17,917 nt of DNA from Bacillota bacterium (GCA_023434855.1 JAEYSJ010000185.1:1-17917); one strand, 5' to 3'; shown: positions 8,128 to 15,917, counted from the first letter of the stretch. Translations and numbers: made by a program. The notes: a model not told the origin generated them from the letters alone.

Positions 8128-8988
8128 ATGATTGTTGTAAAAATAATAGGTGGATTAGGAAATCAATTATTCCAATATGCAGTCGCCCGTCACATCGCAC
8201 AAAAACATAACTCAGATTTAATCCTCGATATTTCTGCATTTACCAAGTATAAATTGCGAAATTATTCATTATATCACTTTAATATTAATGGAAAAGTTGA
8301 CGAGAGTACTTTTATTAATATAAAGAACAAAAGCAAATTTTTGAAGTTTATGAATAGAATTTTTCTTCGGAAACCAGCATTAACATACGTTGGCGAGAAA
8401 AACTTTCATTTCGATGATACTATATTGTGTCTACCAGATAATATTTATTTGGACGGTTACTGGCAAAGTGAGAAGTATTTCAAAGGGATTGAAGCAATTA
8501 TTCGAGAAGAGTTTGCTATTAAAACTTGTTCGGATAAAACTAATATGGATATAGCTTCTCAAATACAAGACTGTAGTGCTGTAAGCTTGCATATCAGGCG
8601 TGGAGACTATATATCCAACTCAACGACCCAAGCCTTTCATGGAGTATGCACCCTTGACTATTATAAAAATGCTGTTACAGAAATAGCATCTAAAAGCAAT
8701 AATCCGGTTTTTTATATTTTTTCTGACGACATTGAGTGGGCAAGAAATAATATCAAACTCGACTTTCCTACTGTTTTTATCGGTCATAATGGTCCGGAAA
8801 AAGATTATGAAGATCTTAGGCTAATGAGCTTATGCAAAAATCATATTATAGCAAACAGTACATTTAGCTGGTGGGGGGCTTGGCTTAGTTCATATTCGGA
8901 TAAAATAGTTTGTGCACCTAAACGGTGGTTTGCGGTTGAATCGCAGAATGCTAGGGATATTCTTCCTCCATCCTGGATTAAGTTGTAA
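8128..8988 (+). CDS. Family 11 glycosyltransferase, alpha-1,2-fucosyltransferase-like
   Basis: 286 residues, normal for bacterial GT11. All family blocks are present: N-terminal GGLGNQLFQYA (8-18), the GDP-fucose-binding motif HIRRGDY (155-161), YYKNAV then FYIFSDDIEWA, and NSTFSWWGAWL (243-252). GT11 enzymes transfer L-fucose from GDP-fucose, usually in alpha-1,2 linkage to galactose or a related sugar. Both GDP-fucose synthesis genes (gmd, fcl) lie downstream in the same window, which strongly supports this donor. The gene has an AAGAGG ribosome-binding site at about 8113-8118. It follows the acyltransferase by 80 bp, a gap that also holds an AGGGG with no convincing reading frame of its own. 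The acceptor sugar is unknown; a blood-group-H-like structure is one possibility. Confidence 0.93.
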   Translation: MIVVKIIGGLGNQLFQYAVARHIAQKHNSDLILDISAFTKYKLRNYSLYHFNINGKVDESTFINIKNKSKFLKFMNRIFLRKPALTYVGEKNFHFDDTILCLPDNIYLDGYWQSEKYFKGIEAIIREEFAIKTCSDKTNMDIASQIQDCSAVSLHIRRGDYISNSTTQAFHGVCTLDYYKNAVTEIASKSNNPVFYIFSDDIEWARNNIKLDFPTVFIGHNGPEKDYEDLRLMSLCKNHIIANSTFSWWGAWLSSYSDKIVCAPKRWFAVESQNARDILPPSWIKL

Positions 8989-9042
8989 TACACGTCTCAT
9001 GACCGATAAGTGTGGACAAGTAATGGAATGAGGTAGATACCA

Positions 9043-10035
9043 ATGCGAAAATTTTCGATAATTGTACCAACTTTAAATCGGTCGAAGTATTTATGCCGTA
9101 TGTTAGAATCTGTTTTTGAACAGACTCTGTTACCTTACGAAATTATTATAGTTGATCAAAGTAACAATGACGAAACCTTGAAAGTAGTTGAGCATTTCAA
9201 CACTTGTGCCAAAGAGCTGGGAATTGTCTTTTCATATCTGTACTTGTCAGACCCAGGTCTTACACGCGCACGCAATATAGGATTAGAAGCTGCGACCGGA
9301 AATTTTGTTACTTTTCTTGATGATGATGTGATATTAGACAAAAAATACATGGAAGAAGTAAGTAAGACTATAGATAAGCATGGAGCCATTGTCGTACAAG
9401 GTAAAATTACCAATTACCATGATCGGTTTCATTTTTATCGGTATTTGATACAAAAACTTTTTATGCTTAGTTCGCCATCTGAAGTAAGTAGTATTGTTTA
9501 TCCATCTTTCGGTAATGTCCTTCCTGTTCGGTTTCAGGAAGATGTCATATGTATGTGGGCATCAGGCTGTAATCATACTATAAGGACAGATATAGCCCGC
9601 GAATTTAAATATGATGAGAATCTAATTGCATATGGGTTAGGTGAAGATGTAGATATTACGTTTAGAATATACCGGCAATATCCAAGGTGTATATGGGCAA
9701 ATCCCTTGGCTAAAATAAGTCACTACGAAAGTCCTGGGGAACGACTAACTAATGAGAAGTATCTGTATATGGAAGCAGTTCATAGGTATTACTTATTTTA
9801 CAAAAATGGTGACAACTCTCTAACGTCTAAATTAAGTCTAGCATGGAGCAGAATCGGCTACCTAAGTATTACAACGCCTAAAATTCTATTATCATCTCCG
9901 AAAAAAAGGTTTAAAGGTGTCACTCATCTCTTTTTGGCCGAGCTTTTTGTATTACAAAATGTGGATCGAGTTCAAAAATTAGACTTAGCTTTTTTTCATC
10001 ATTGGTTTAATAATAAATCAAGGGCTAATCATTGA
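9043..10035 (+). CDS. Family 2 glycosyltransferase
   Basis: 330 residues. FSIIVPTLNRSKYL, PYEIIIVDQSNNDET, GLTRARNIGLEAATG and the metal motif FLDDD (D93-D95) are GT2 signatures. GLGEDVDITFRIYR (198-211) carries the acidic ED pair expected for the catalytic base. After about residue 230 the protein has YLYMEAVHRYYLFYKNG and aromatic and basic stretches, as in O-antigen GT2 enzymes with a membrane-proximal tail. A GAGGT ribosome-binding site precedes the ATG. The next gene encodes a related GT2 that shares the IIVDQ and RARN.G...ATG blocks, so the pair probably arose by duplication or recruits the same acceptor type. Donor and linkage are not deducible. Confidence 0.9.
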   Translation: MRKFSIIVPTLNRSKYLCRMLESVFEQTLLPYEIIIVDQSNNDETLKVVEHFNTCAKELGIVFSYLYLSDPGLTRARNIGLEAATGNFVTFLDDDVILDKKYMEEVSKTIDKHGAIVVQGKITNYHDRFHFYRYLIQKLFMLSSPSEVSSIVYPSFGNVLPVRFQEDVICMWASGCNHTIRTDIAREFKYDENLIAYGLGEDVDITFRIYRQYPRCIWANPLAKISHYESPGERLTNEKYLYMEAVHRYYLFYKNGDNSLTSKLSLAWSRIGYLSITTPKILLSSPKKRFKGVTHLFLAELFVLQNVDRVQKLDLAFFHHWFNNKSRANH

Positions 10036-10042
10036 GGTTGAT

Positions 10043-10852
10043 ATGAAGATTTCTTTAATAATGGCTTCTATATCTAGGACCAAAGAAGTAGAGCAGTTTC
10101 TTCAGTCGTTAAGGCAGCAGACATACAAAAACTTTGAATTAATTATCGTTGATCAAAATGATGATGACAGGCTTTACGCTATGGCAAATAGATACAGTGA
10201 CTACTTTCCAGTTGTTCATATTCAATCAGAAAAAGGCCTATCGCGTGCCCGAAACATGGGAATGAACCATGCAACAGGGCAGATAATTTCCTTTCCCGAT
10301 GATGATTGCACATATTCATCCCTAACCCTGCAACAGGTGGCTGACGTATTTAGTAGCACTCACTTCGATGGGGTTAGTGGTCGGATGCTTGCCAGCGGGA
10401 CAATGCTAGAATCATGCAAACAGGATTGTGAGATTCGGCTTAATATATATAACGTCTGGTTGAAAGCGGTTTCTACAACGCTATTTCTGCGTAGATCCTT
10501 AGTTGACAGTGTTGGCTATTTTGACGAAAAGCTTGGGGTGGGAAGTGGAACGGAATATGGGTCAGGTGAAGAAACAGATTATTTGATAAGAGCCATTAAG
10601 CAAGGTTTTTCTCTTTACCATGTGCCTTCAATAACAGTTTATCATCCAGAAATGGATTTTAATAAAAGTGGAATTTCACAAAAAGCATATAAATATTCAA
10701 AGGGAAGACGATATGTTTTAGAAAAGCACAAATATAATAAAGTATTTATTTGGATAAATATATTTTACCCATTGGTTAAGCTTCTGAAATCCTTACCTAA
10801 TCGAAATAAGACGTTATATCACTGGTATCAGTTTCTTGGTCGTTTGGAATGA
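10043..10852 (+). CDS. Family 2 glycosyltransferase, related to the preceding gene
   Basis: 269 residues. KISLIMASISRTKEVEQFL is a variant of the usual GT2 start; ELIIVDQNDDDR, GLSRARNMGMNHATG and FPDDD (D86-D88) follow, and SGEETDYLIRA (E176, E177, D179) supplies the acidic catalytic region. It is about 60 residues shorter than the neighbouring GT2, lacking most of the C-terminal tail. The GAGG ribosome-binding site overlaps the stop of the previous gene and only 7 bp separate the two, so translation is probably coupled. The sequence after its stop holds no gene for 238 bp, so it may be the last gene of a sub-operon. Sugar specificity is unknown. Confidence 0.9.
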   Translation: MKISLIMASISRTKEVEQFLQSLRQQTYKNFELIIVDQNDDDRLYAMANRYSDYFPVVHIQSEKGLSRARNMGMNHATGQIISFPDDDCTYSSLTLQQVADVFSSTHFDGVSGRMLASGTMLESCKQDCEIRLNIYNVWLKAVSTTLFLRRSLVDSVGYFDEKLGVGSGTEYGSGEETDYLIRAIKQGFSLYHVPSITVYHPEMDFNKSGISQKAYKYSKGRRYVLEKHKYNKVFIWINIFYPLVKLLKSLPNRNKTLYHWYQFLGRLE

Positions 10853-11090
10853 AAATTTTGAGGTGAGCTAGGATAATAATTACACCTTTTTTGCTGGCGT
10901 CTAGTTAGACGAGGTCTGGTAAACGTTAAATGATCTCAGAAGCTGCTGATGATAGTATCTCAAAATCGGAACGTAAGGAATAAGGATTCTGTACTCATAT
11001 TTTATTAAATACTATTGATTAATTACGTAGAGATGCCGAAAAATATCAACTAAATGTAGTTACTATTCGTTAAAATGGGGGAACGTGCAA
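10853..11090. other. Intergenic spacer with possible degraded coding sequence
   Basis: Unlike the tight spacing elsewhere, 238 bp here carry no complete gene. A perfect short dyad, CGTCTA-gt-TAGACG, lies at about 10900-10913. Two short open stretches look coding-like but are interrupted: from ATG 10930 a 17-codon frame (ISEAADDSISKSERKE), then, in a separate stretch ending at about 11074, RRDAEKYQLNVVTIR. They may be traces of a deleted gene, or chance. I see no convincing terminator. Confidence 0.3.
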
Positions 11091-11819
11091 GTGAACTCTG
11101 TGTATGAAGAATTAAATAGCTTAGGGCTCATAAACTATGATAACATTATCACTGCTTCAGGTTTTGATTTTCCTTATGATATTATTATACGAAAAATATC
11201 GCCCCATTCACATATACTGGATTGGGGTTGTGGGAATGGTCAGTTAACCTGTTTTTTACTTAGTAAGGGATTACGAGTCACGGCTTATACAATTGAGAAT
11301 CTTGACATTGCGGAAATATTGAAGAAACGTTGGCCAGATCAATTTACCTATTGTCGCACAGACGATCCACGGAAACTGCCGTTTCAAAATAATACATTTG
11401 ATTCGGTCATTTCTATGGGAGTTTTGGAACATGTCAAGGAAACCGGAGGCGATGAAGTAGCATCATTAAAAGAAATAAAGAGGGTACTTTCGCCCAATGG
11501 CAGTTTTATCTGTTTACATTTGCCAAGGCAACAATCGTGGATTGAGAGATTGGCACCAGTTTTTGCCCCTGGCCAATATCGCCATAAATATAAATATAAC
11601 GAAAACCAAGTGAAGGATATGGTGGAACAAGTTAATTTGGTTATTTCAGAAATGGGTGTTTACGCAATGTTGCCTCGAAATATTGCAAAAATTCTGCCTG
11701 ATTCTATAAAAAATAGTCGTTTTATTAGTAGAATCTACAATTACAGCGATATTTTTTTAGCAAGGTTTTTCCCTAATATTTCACAAAATATATATTTTAT
11801 TGCCAGTAAATCAAACTAA
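11091..11819 (+). CDS. Class I SAM-dependent methyltransferase
   Basis: Two in-frame GTG codons are candidates: 11085 and 11091. GGGGG at 11077-11081 is only 3 bases before the first but 9 before the second, so 11091 is preferred; this gives 242 residues. Motif I is HILDWGCGNGQL (D44-G50 core). It is followed by VTAYTIEN (ribose acid), FDSVISMGVLEHV, and RVLSPNGSFICLHLPR (post-motif III). The tail includes a YKYNENQVKDMVEQVNL segment typical of Methyltransf_11/25 enzymes. It is the fourth methyltransferase of the locus and lies between the GT block and gmd, flanked by gaps on both sides (238 and 127 bp), so it may be an independently acquired cassette. The target is unknown; methylation of a glycan sugar is the likely role. 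Confidence 0.85.
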   Translation: MNSVYEELNSLGLINYDNIITASGFDFPYDIIIRKISPHSHILDWGCGNGQLTCFLLSKGLRVTAYTIENLDIAEILKKRWPDQFTYCRTDDPRKLPFQNNTFDSVISMGVLEHVKETGGDEVASLKEIKRVLSPNGSFICLHLPRQQSWIERLAPVFAPGQYRHKYKYNENQVKDMVEQVNLVISEMGVYAMLPRNIAKILPDSIKNSRFISRIYNYSDIFLARFFPNISQNIYFIASKSN

Positions 11820-11841
11820 TACCGTCATTAATAGAAATAAA

Positions 11842-11870
11842 TTGGTTTTCTTATTAAGTTTTCATATTAT
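11842..11870 (+). promoter_or_regulatory. Candidate sigma-A promoter for gmd-fcl-GT4
   Basis: TTGGTT (11842-11847) and TATTAT (11865-11870) are separated by 17 bp, an ideal spacing for a housekeeping promoter. It lies in the 127-bp gap before gmd, which is followed by tightly packed fcl and a GT4 gene. This is prediction from consensus only. Confidence 0.45.
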
Positions 11871-11887
11871 ATGAAGAAGATCATATA
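11868..11887. repeat. Inverted repeat at the predicted transcription start before gmd
   Basis: TATATGA (11868-11874) and TCATATA (11881-11887) are perfect 7-base arms around a 6-base spacer. The dyad overlaps the end of the predicted -10 box and the start region, the position of a repressor site or a 5' mRNA hairpin. AT-rich dyads occur easily by chance. Confidence 0.3.
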
Positions 11888-11946
11888 GAAGCTTGGCAAA
11901 AAATAATCGAATTATAAATGATTGATTAATATAGGGGGATAATATA

Positions 11947-13035
11947 TTGTCTAAAACAGCGCTTATTACAGGTATCACTGGTCAGGACGGTGCATTTCTG
12001 GCTGACTTTCTATTAAGGAAAGGTTATTCCGTTCACGGTATCAAACGCCGAAGTTCATTATTCAATACCGAGCGTATTGACCACTTATATCAGGACCCGC
12101 ACGAACGCGATATCAAGTTTTCCATGCACTATGGTGATCTAACTGATGCTACTAATCTTATTCGTATTATTCAGGAAATTCAGCCGGACGAAATATATAA
12201 CCTAGCTGCCCAAAGCCATGTCAAGGTTTCCTTTGAAACACCTGAATATACTGCTAATTCAGATGCCCTGGGCACTTTGCGACTACTGGAGGCGCTGCGT
12301 ATTTTAGGGCTAACGGAAAAGACCAGATTTTATCAGGCATCTACAAGTGAGTTATACGGCTTAGTGCAGGAGACACCCCAGCGGGAGACTACACCTTTTT
12401 ATCCCCGCAGCCCTTATGCAGTGGCTAAGTTGTACGCATACTGGATTACTGTGAATTATCGCGAAGCATACGGGATGTTTGCCGCTAATGGTATTCTTTT
12501 TAATCATGAGTCCGCCGTTCGGGGCGAAACTTTTGTAACCCGTAAGATAACCAGGGCAGTTGCCAGAATAAAATTAGGACTTCAGGATACGTTGTATCTG
12601 GGTAACATGGATGCCAAAAGAGACTGGGGTTATGCCGGTGATTATGTTAAAGCAATGTGGCTGATTCTGCAACATGGCAAGCCGGATGATTTTGTCATCG
12701 CTACAGGCGAAACACATACAGTGCGGGAGTTTGTTGAACTGGCTTTCCGTCATGCTGGTATTGAGGTTGTTTGGAGGGGCCCGGGTGTTGATGAAGAAGG
12801 TATAGATGCGTCTACCGGCAAAGCATTGGTCAAAATTGATCCTCGTTATTTCCGGCCCACCGAAGTTGATCTCTTACTGGGTGATCCGGGTAAAGCGCGT
12901 GAGCAGCTCGGTTGGGAACCGGAGGTATCCTTTGTTGAGCTTGTACAGCGCATGGTAGATGGAGATATAAAAATAGCCGAACGCGACCTGTTATGCAAAA
13001 AACATGGTTATAGGATTGCGACCGGGCATGAATAG
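11947..13035 (+). CDS. gmd: GDP-mannose 4,6-dehydratase
   Basis: 362 residues, with a TTG start 8 bases after an AGGGGG ribosome-binding site. The family begins immediately with [19 protein letters not shown] (nucleotide-binding glycines G9, G12, G15). [28 protein letters not shown] (T133, E135) and SPYAVAK (Y157, K161) give the full catalytic set; [17 protein letters not shown] is the diagnostic C-terminal block. Gmd converts GDP-D-mannose to GDP-4-keto-6-deoxy-D-mannose in the cytoplasm, using bound NADP. The product feeds Fcl, encoded 11 bp downstream, and possibly the perosamine-type aminotransferase upstream. One oddity is [11 protein letters not shown] at residues 186-196, where the family usually has NHESPRRGETF or similar; the rest of the site is intact, so it should be active. 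GC content is visibly higher than in the glycosyltransferase genes. Confidence 0.97.
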   Translation: MSKTALITGITGQDGAFLADFLLRKGYSVHGIKRRSSLFNTERIDHLYQDPHERDIKFSMHYGDLTDATNLIRIIQEIQPDEIYNLAAQSHVKVSFETPEYTANSDALGTLRLLEALRILGLTEKTRFYQASTSELYGLVQETPQRETTPFYPRSPYAVAKLYAYWITVNYREAYGMFAANGILFNHESAVRGETFVTRKITRAVARIKLGLQDTLYLGNMDAKRDWGYAGDYVKAMWLILQHGKPDDFVIATGETHTVREFVELAFRHAGIEVVWRGPGVDEEGIDASTGKALVKIDPRYFRPTEVDLLLGDPGKAREQLGWEPEVSFVELVQRMVDGDIKIAERDLLCKKHGYRIATGHE

Positions 13036-13046
13036 GGGAAAATAAT

Positions 13047-13985
13047 ATGGATTTAAAAGCTAAGATTTATGTTGCAGGGCATAAAGGCCTTGTTGGTTCC
13101 GCTATTGTCCGCAACTTGCGACAGAAAGGCTATGAAAATTTAACATGGCGGGATAGTAAAGAGCTTGATTTGCGCGACCAGACTGCTGTCAGCCGTTTTT
13201 TTTCACAGGAAAAACCTGATTATGTTTTTCTTGCGGCGGCTAGAGTCGGTGGAATATGGGCAAATAGTACCAAGCCTGCCGAATTTATTTATGATAACCT
13301 GATGATTGAGGCAAATATCATTCATGCTGCTTATTTAAACGGGGTGGCAAAGTTATTATTCTTGGGTAGTTCTTGTATCTATCCAAAGCTTGCTCCTCAG
13401 CCATTAAAAGAGGAATATTTGCTTACTGGAGAATTGGAGCCGACAAACCAGCCATATGCATTGGCGAAAATCGCCGGTATTGAGATGTGCCGTGCATACA
13501 ACAAGCAATATGGTACTAATTTTATATCTGTAATGCCGACTAATTTGTATGGTCTAAATGATAATTTTGATTTGGAATCATCGCATGTTCTACCAGCTCT
13601 TTTGCGCAAATTCCATGAGGCCAAGATACAACAAAAGGATAAAGTTGTCGTATGGGGAACCGGATCACCAGTGCGGGAGTTCCTTCACGTGGATGATTTA
13701 GCGGATGCTTGCTATTTTTTGATGCATAATCATAGCGGTAATGACATTGTAAACATTGGTTGTGGAGAAGGTATTACTATCAAGAATTTGGCTCTTCTTG
13801 TTAAAGATGTAGTCGGTTATAAAGGTGAAATTATTTTTGATACAGATAAGCCTGATGGAACACCCGTAAAAGTTAATGATGTAACCAGATTGAAAAATAT
13901 GGGATGGCTGCCTAAGATTTCATTGAGACAGGGACTTGTAGATACATATCAGTGGTGTATGCAGTCTAATGTATTTATACAATGA
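13047..13985 (+). CDS. fcl: GDP-L-fucose synthase (GDP-4-keto-6-deoxymannose 3,5-epimerase/4-reductase)
   Basis: 312 residues, typical of Fcl/WcaG. The NADP-binding motif GHKGLVGS is at 11-18. Catalytic residues of the bifunctional enzyme are all recognisable: GSSCIYP with S109 and C110, YALAK with Y137 and K141, and H180 in [26 protein letters not shown] is the later conserved block. The enzyme epimerises C3 and C5 and reduces C4 with NADPH to make GDP-L-fucose, the donor for the GT11 fucosyltransferase of this locus. A GGGGAAA ribosome-binding site precedes the ATG. The last codons overlap the next gene by 4 bp (ATGA), a sign of translational coupling. Confidence 0.97.
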   Translation: MDLKAKIYVAGHKGLVGSAIVRNLRQKGYENLTWRDSKELDLRDQTAVSRFFSQEKPDYVFLAAARVGGIWANSTKPAEFIYDNLMIEANIIHAAYLNGVAKLLFLGSSCIYPKLAPQPLKEEYLLTGELEPTNQPYALAKIAGIEMCRAYNKQYGTNFISVMPTNLYGLNDNFDLESSHVLPALLRKFHEAKIQQKDKVVVWGTGSPVREFLHVDDLADACYFLMHNHSGNDIVNIGCGEGITIKNLALLVKDVVGYKGEIIFDTDKPDGTPVKVNDVTRLKNMGWLPKISLRQGLVDTYQWCMQSNVFIQ

Positions 13986-15115
13986 AGACCGCTATTGTTC
14001 ATGACTGGCTAATCACGTATGCAGGTGCGGAAAGGGTCTTGGAACAAATTCTGCAGATATATCCGGAAGCAGATTTGTTTAGCACAGTGGATTTTTTACC
14101 AAATGATCAGCGCTGTTTTCTTCAAGATAAACCTGTTAATACCTCATTCATACAAAAGCTACCTTGGGCGAAAAAGCAATATCGTCAATATCTGTCTTTA
14201 ATGCCGCTGGCGGTAGAGCAAATGGATTTATCTAAATATGATATTATTATTTCTGATTCTCATGCAGTGGCCAAAGGTGTGCTGACGGGGCCCGACCAAC
14301 TGCATATTTCCTACGTTCATTCCCCTATACGCTATGCATGGGATATGCAGCATCAGTATTTGCGAGAATCTGGAATGGATCGGGGCGTTAAGGGCTGGCT
14401 GGCCAAGGTTATTCTCCATTATATGCGCCTTTGGGATTTGCGTACGATTAATGCTGTGGATGCTTTTGTTGCCAATTCGCGTTTTATAGCCAAACGTATT
14501 TGGAAGGTGTATCATCGGGAAGCGGCGGTTATTTATCCACCAGTTGATGTGGAAAGCTTTAGCCTTTGTACCCAAAAGGAAGACTATTATCTGACAGCTT
14601 CCCGCATGGTGCCTTATAAAAGAATTGATTTAATCGTGGACGCCTTCGGGCAAATGCCTGGAAAGAAACTAGTGGTTATCGGGGATGGGCCAGATTATAA
14701 AAAGATACGGGCTAAAGGCAGGGATAATATTGAGTTTTTGGGTTACCAACCTTCTAATGTAATGAAAGAATACATGCAAAAAGCCAAGGCCTTTGTCTTT
14801 GCTGCGGAAGAGGATTTTGGCATTGTGCCAGTTGAGGCACAGGCTTGTGGCACACCGGTGATTGCTTACGGCAAAGGCGGAGTGCTAGAAACAGTAAGAT
14901 GTTTAGATCATGAAAAACCGACTGGCATTTTTTTTGATGCTCAGACTGTTGAAGCGCTTGTAGCAGCTATAAACAACTTCGAAAGCAAAGGGCAGATAAT
15001 AAAGCCACAAAACTGTCGCGAAAATGCTCAGCGTTTTTCAGCTGCAAGATTCCGCCACGAATTTGCAGGATTTGTAAGCGAGCATGTGGAGAATTGGAAT
15101 AAGAGAAGAAACTGA
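13982..15115 (+). CDS. Family 4 glycosyltransferase (probable mannosyl- or related transferase)
   Basis: 377 residues, overlapping fcl by 4 bp. The start [24 protein letters not shown] is characteristic of a GT4 group frequent in O-antigen and exopolysaccharide loci. [35 protein letters not shown], then [21 protein letters not shown] form the middle. The EX7E motif lies at E277 and E285 (EDFGIVPVE), followed by [15 protein letters not shown]. Members with this N-terminus are often annotated as mannosyltransferases using GDP-mannose; linkage with gmd and fcl, which use the same GDP-mannose pool, fits but does not prove that. It is the last gene before a terminator, closing the glycan operon. 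Confidence 0.92.
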   Translation: MKTAIVHDWLITYAGAERVLEQILQIYPEADLFSTVDFLPNDQRCFLQDKPVNTSFIQKLPWAKKQYRQYLSLMPLAVEQMDLSKYDIIISDSHAVAKGVLTGPDQLHISYVHSPIRYAWDMQHQYLRESGMDRGVKGWLAKVILHYMRLWDLRTINAVDAFVANSRFIAKRIWKVYHREAAVIYPPVDVESFSLCTQKEDYYLTASRMVPYKRIDLIVDAFGQMPGKKLVVIGDGPDYKKIRAKGRDNIEFLGYQPSNVMKEYMQKAKAFVFAAEEDFGIVPVEAQACGTPVIAYGKGGVLETVRCLDHEKPTGIFFDAQTVEALVAAINNFESKGQIIKPQNCRENAQRFSAARFRHEFAGFVSEHVENWNKRRN

Positions 15116-15229
15116 ACTTGAGGCCTAAGAAAAAGTGGCACTCTTAAATTTAATTTTAATTTCATGTGAGCAGTACCTCTAGGCTATAGGAGAGAAGCTT
15201 ATAGGTAGGGTTTGTTTTTAACTAAAGAT

Positions 15230-15270
15230 AAAAACCGCGTAAAACGACAAATTTTAAGCGGTTTTTTGTT
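15230..15270 (+). terminator. Rho-independent terminator closing the glycan operon
   Basis: AAAAACCGC (15230-15238) pairs with GCGGTTTTT (15258-15266); inside, TAAAA and TTTTA extend the stem around a short loop. The right arm runs into a T-tract (15262-15267). It lies about 115 bp after the GT4 stop. The spacer between them (15116-15229) shows nothing recognisable. Confidence 0.85.
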
Positions 15271-15353
15271 CTTATAGGCGATAAATGGCAAAATATATGG
15301 CGAATTAACGTCAGTCTCATATTTTATTGATAGTAGAGTTGATTGTTCGTATT

Positions 15354-15362
15354 TGATATAAT
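15354..15362 (+). promoter_or_regulatory. Extended -10 promoter before the truncated rfbB-like gene
   Basis: TG-A-TATAAT (15354-15362) is a consensus extended -10 element 37 bp before the ATG at 15400. No good -35 hexamer stands at 17 bp, which is acceptable for extended -10 promoters. A GGAGGG ribosome-binding site follows. Confidence 0.55.
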
Positions 15363-15399
15363 AGGTCTAATTGAGATGACGGATTAATCGGAGGGAAAA

Positions 15400-15720
15400 A
15401 TGCATAAAATTATGGTAACCGGTGGCGCCGGGTTTATCGGTAGCAGCTTTATTCGTTTGGCGCTGCAAAATACTGATAATAACCTAATTAATTTGGATGA
15501 TCTTACCTATGGCGGAAATCTTGATTCTTTAAAAGATATAGAAAATAATCTGAGGTACAAATTTGCCCAAGGAGACATCTGCGACCAAGAACTGGTAAAA
15601 AGGCTATTATCTGAATATTATCCTGAGTTTATCGTGCATTTTGCGGCCAGCAGAAACTATCTTTTTTCAACTACTTTTGCATATAACGGATGTATCAACG
15701 TAAAAAAAGTATTGAATTGA
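15400..15720 (+). pseudogene. rfbB: Truncated dTDP-glucose 4,6-dehydratase (N-terminal Rossmann part only)
   Basis: 106 residues, against about 340-350 for the intact enzyme. MVTGGAGFIGSSFIRLAL, NLDDLTYGGNLDSL, YKFAQGDICD and FIVHFAA match the first ~88 residues of RfbB/RmlB (NAD-binding half). Where the family continues with ESHVDRS, the sequence switches to unrelated residues (SRNYLFSTTFAYNG) and stops after about 18 more codons. The catalytic YxxxK and the substrate domain are absent, so the product cannot be an active dehydratase. Neither other forward frame after the break restores the family sequence, which points to a deletion or replacement rather than a single frameshift. The ribosome-binding site (GGAGGG) and promoter are intact, so a short protein may still be made. 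No rfbA, rfbC or rfbD accompanies it. It reads as a relic of a dTDP-sugar pathway. Confidence 0.8.
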
Positions 15721-15741
15721 ATATAAATCAATTGACAGAAT

Positions 15742-15761
15742 AAAGCAAGACCCTTTGCTTT
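15742..15761 (+). terminator. Possible weak terminator after the rfbB remnant
   Basis: AAAGCAA (15742-15748) and TTGCTTT (15755-15761) form a 7-bp stem with a 6-base loop, about 20 bases after the stop of the truncated gene. The stem is AT-rich and the T-tract is short, so function is doubtful. Confidence 0.3.
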
Positions 15762-15860
15762 TCCTCAGCTACAGTTGATAAAGCGTATAAAGCAGTGGGG
15801 GCATACAGTTCGACGGGATGTTATCGTAGAGACATTGCTTACCGGGCGATGAAAAGATAA
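15744..15860 (+). pseudogene. Unidentified short open stretch, possible C-terminal gene remnant
   Basis: The frame is open for 38 codons before TAA at 15858-15860; its second half (YSSTGCYRRDIAYRAMKR) has a protein-like composition. There is no ATG before the last few codons and no ribosome-binding site in front of the only internal GTG (15795). It could be the tail of a gene whose front was lost with the 3' half of rfbB. I cannot assign a family; chance is possible. Confidence 0.25.
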
Positions 15861-15871
15861 CTAAAAGTTAT

Positions 15872-15917
15872 AAAAAGGTAGTATTTATCTGAAATATAGA
15901 TAAATACTACCTTTTTT
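15872..15917. terminator. Perfect 19-bp hairpin terminator, possibly bidirectional
   Basis: The 19-base arms 15872-15890 and 15898-15916 are exactly complementary around the 7-base loop gaaatat. The right arm ends in CCTTTTTT and the left begins with AAAAAGG, so it could terminate transcripts on either strand. It isolates the RTX gene from the upstream remnants. Confidence 0.85.

Noticed and set aside
8109..8210. Small ORF from ATG 8109 after an AGGGG
   Set aside because: About 33 codons overlapping the fucosyltransferase out of frame, with no recognisable protein; the GT11 start at 8128 has its own ribosome-binding site.
14228..14575. 115-codon minus-strand open frame inside the last GT4 gene
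   Set aside because: It lies wholly within a well-supported plus-strand gene, has no ribosome-binding site and resembles no family.
15732..15760. TTGACA at 15732 as a -35 box
   Set aside because: No -10-like hexamer stands 16-18 bp downstream (TTGCTT only).
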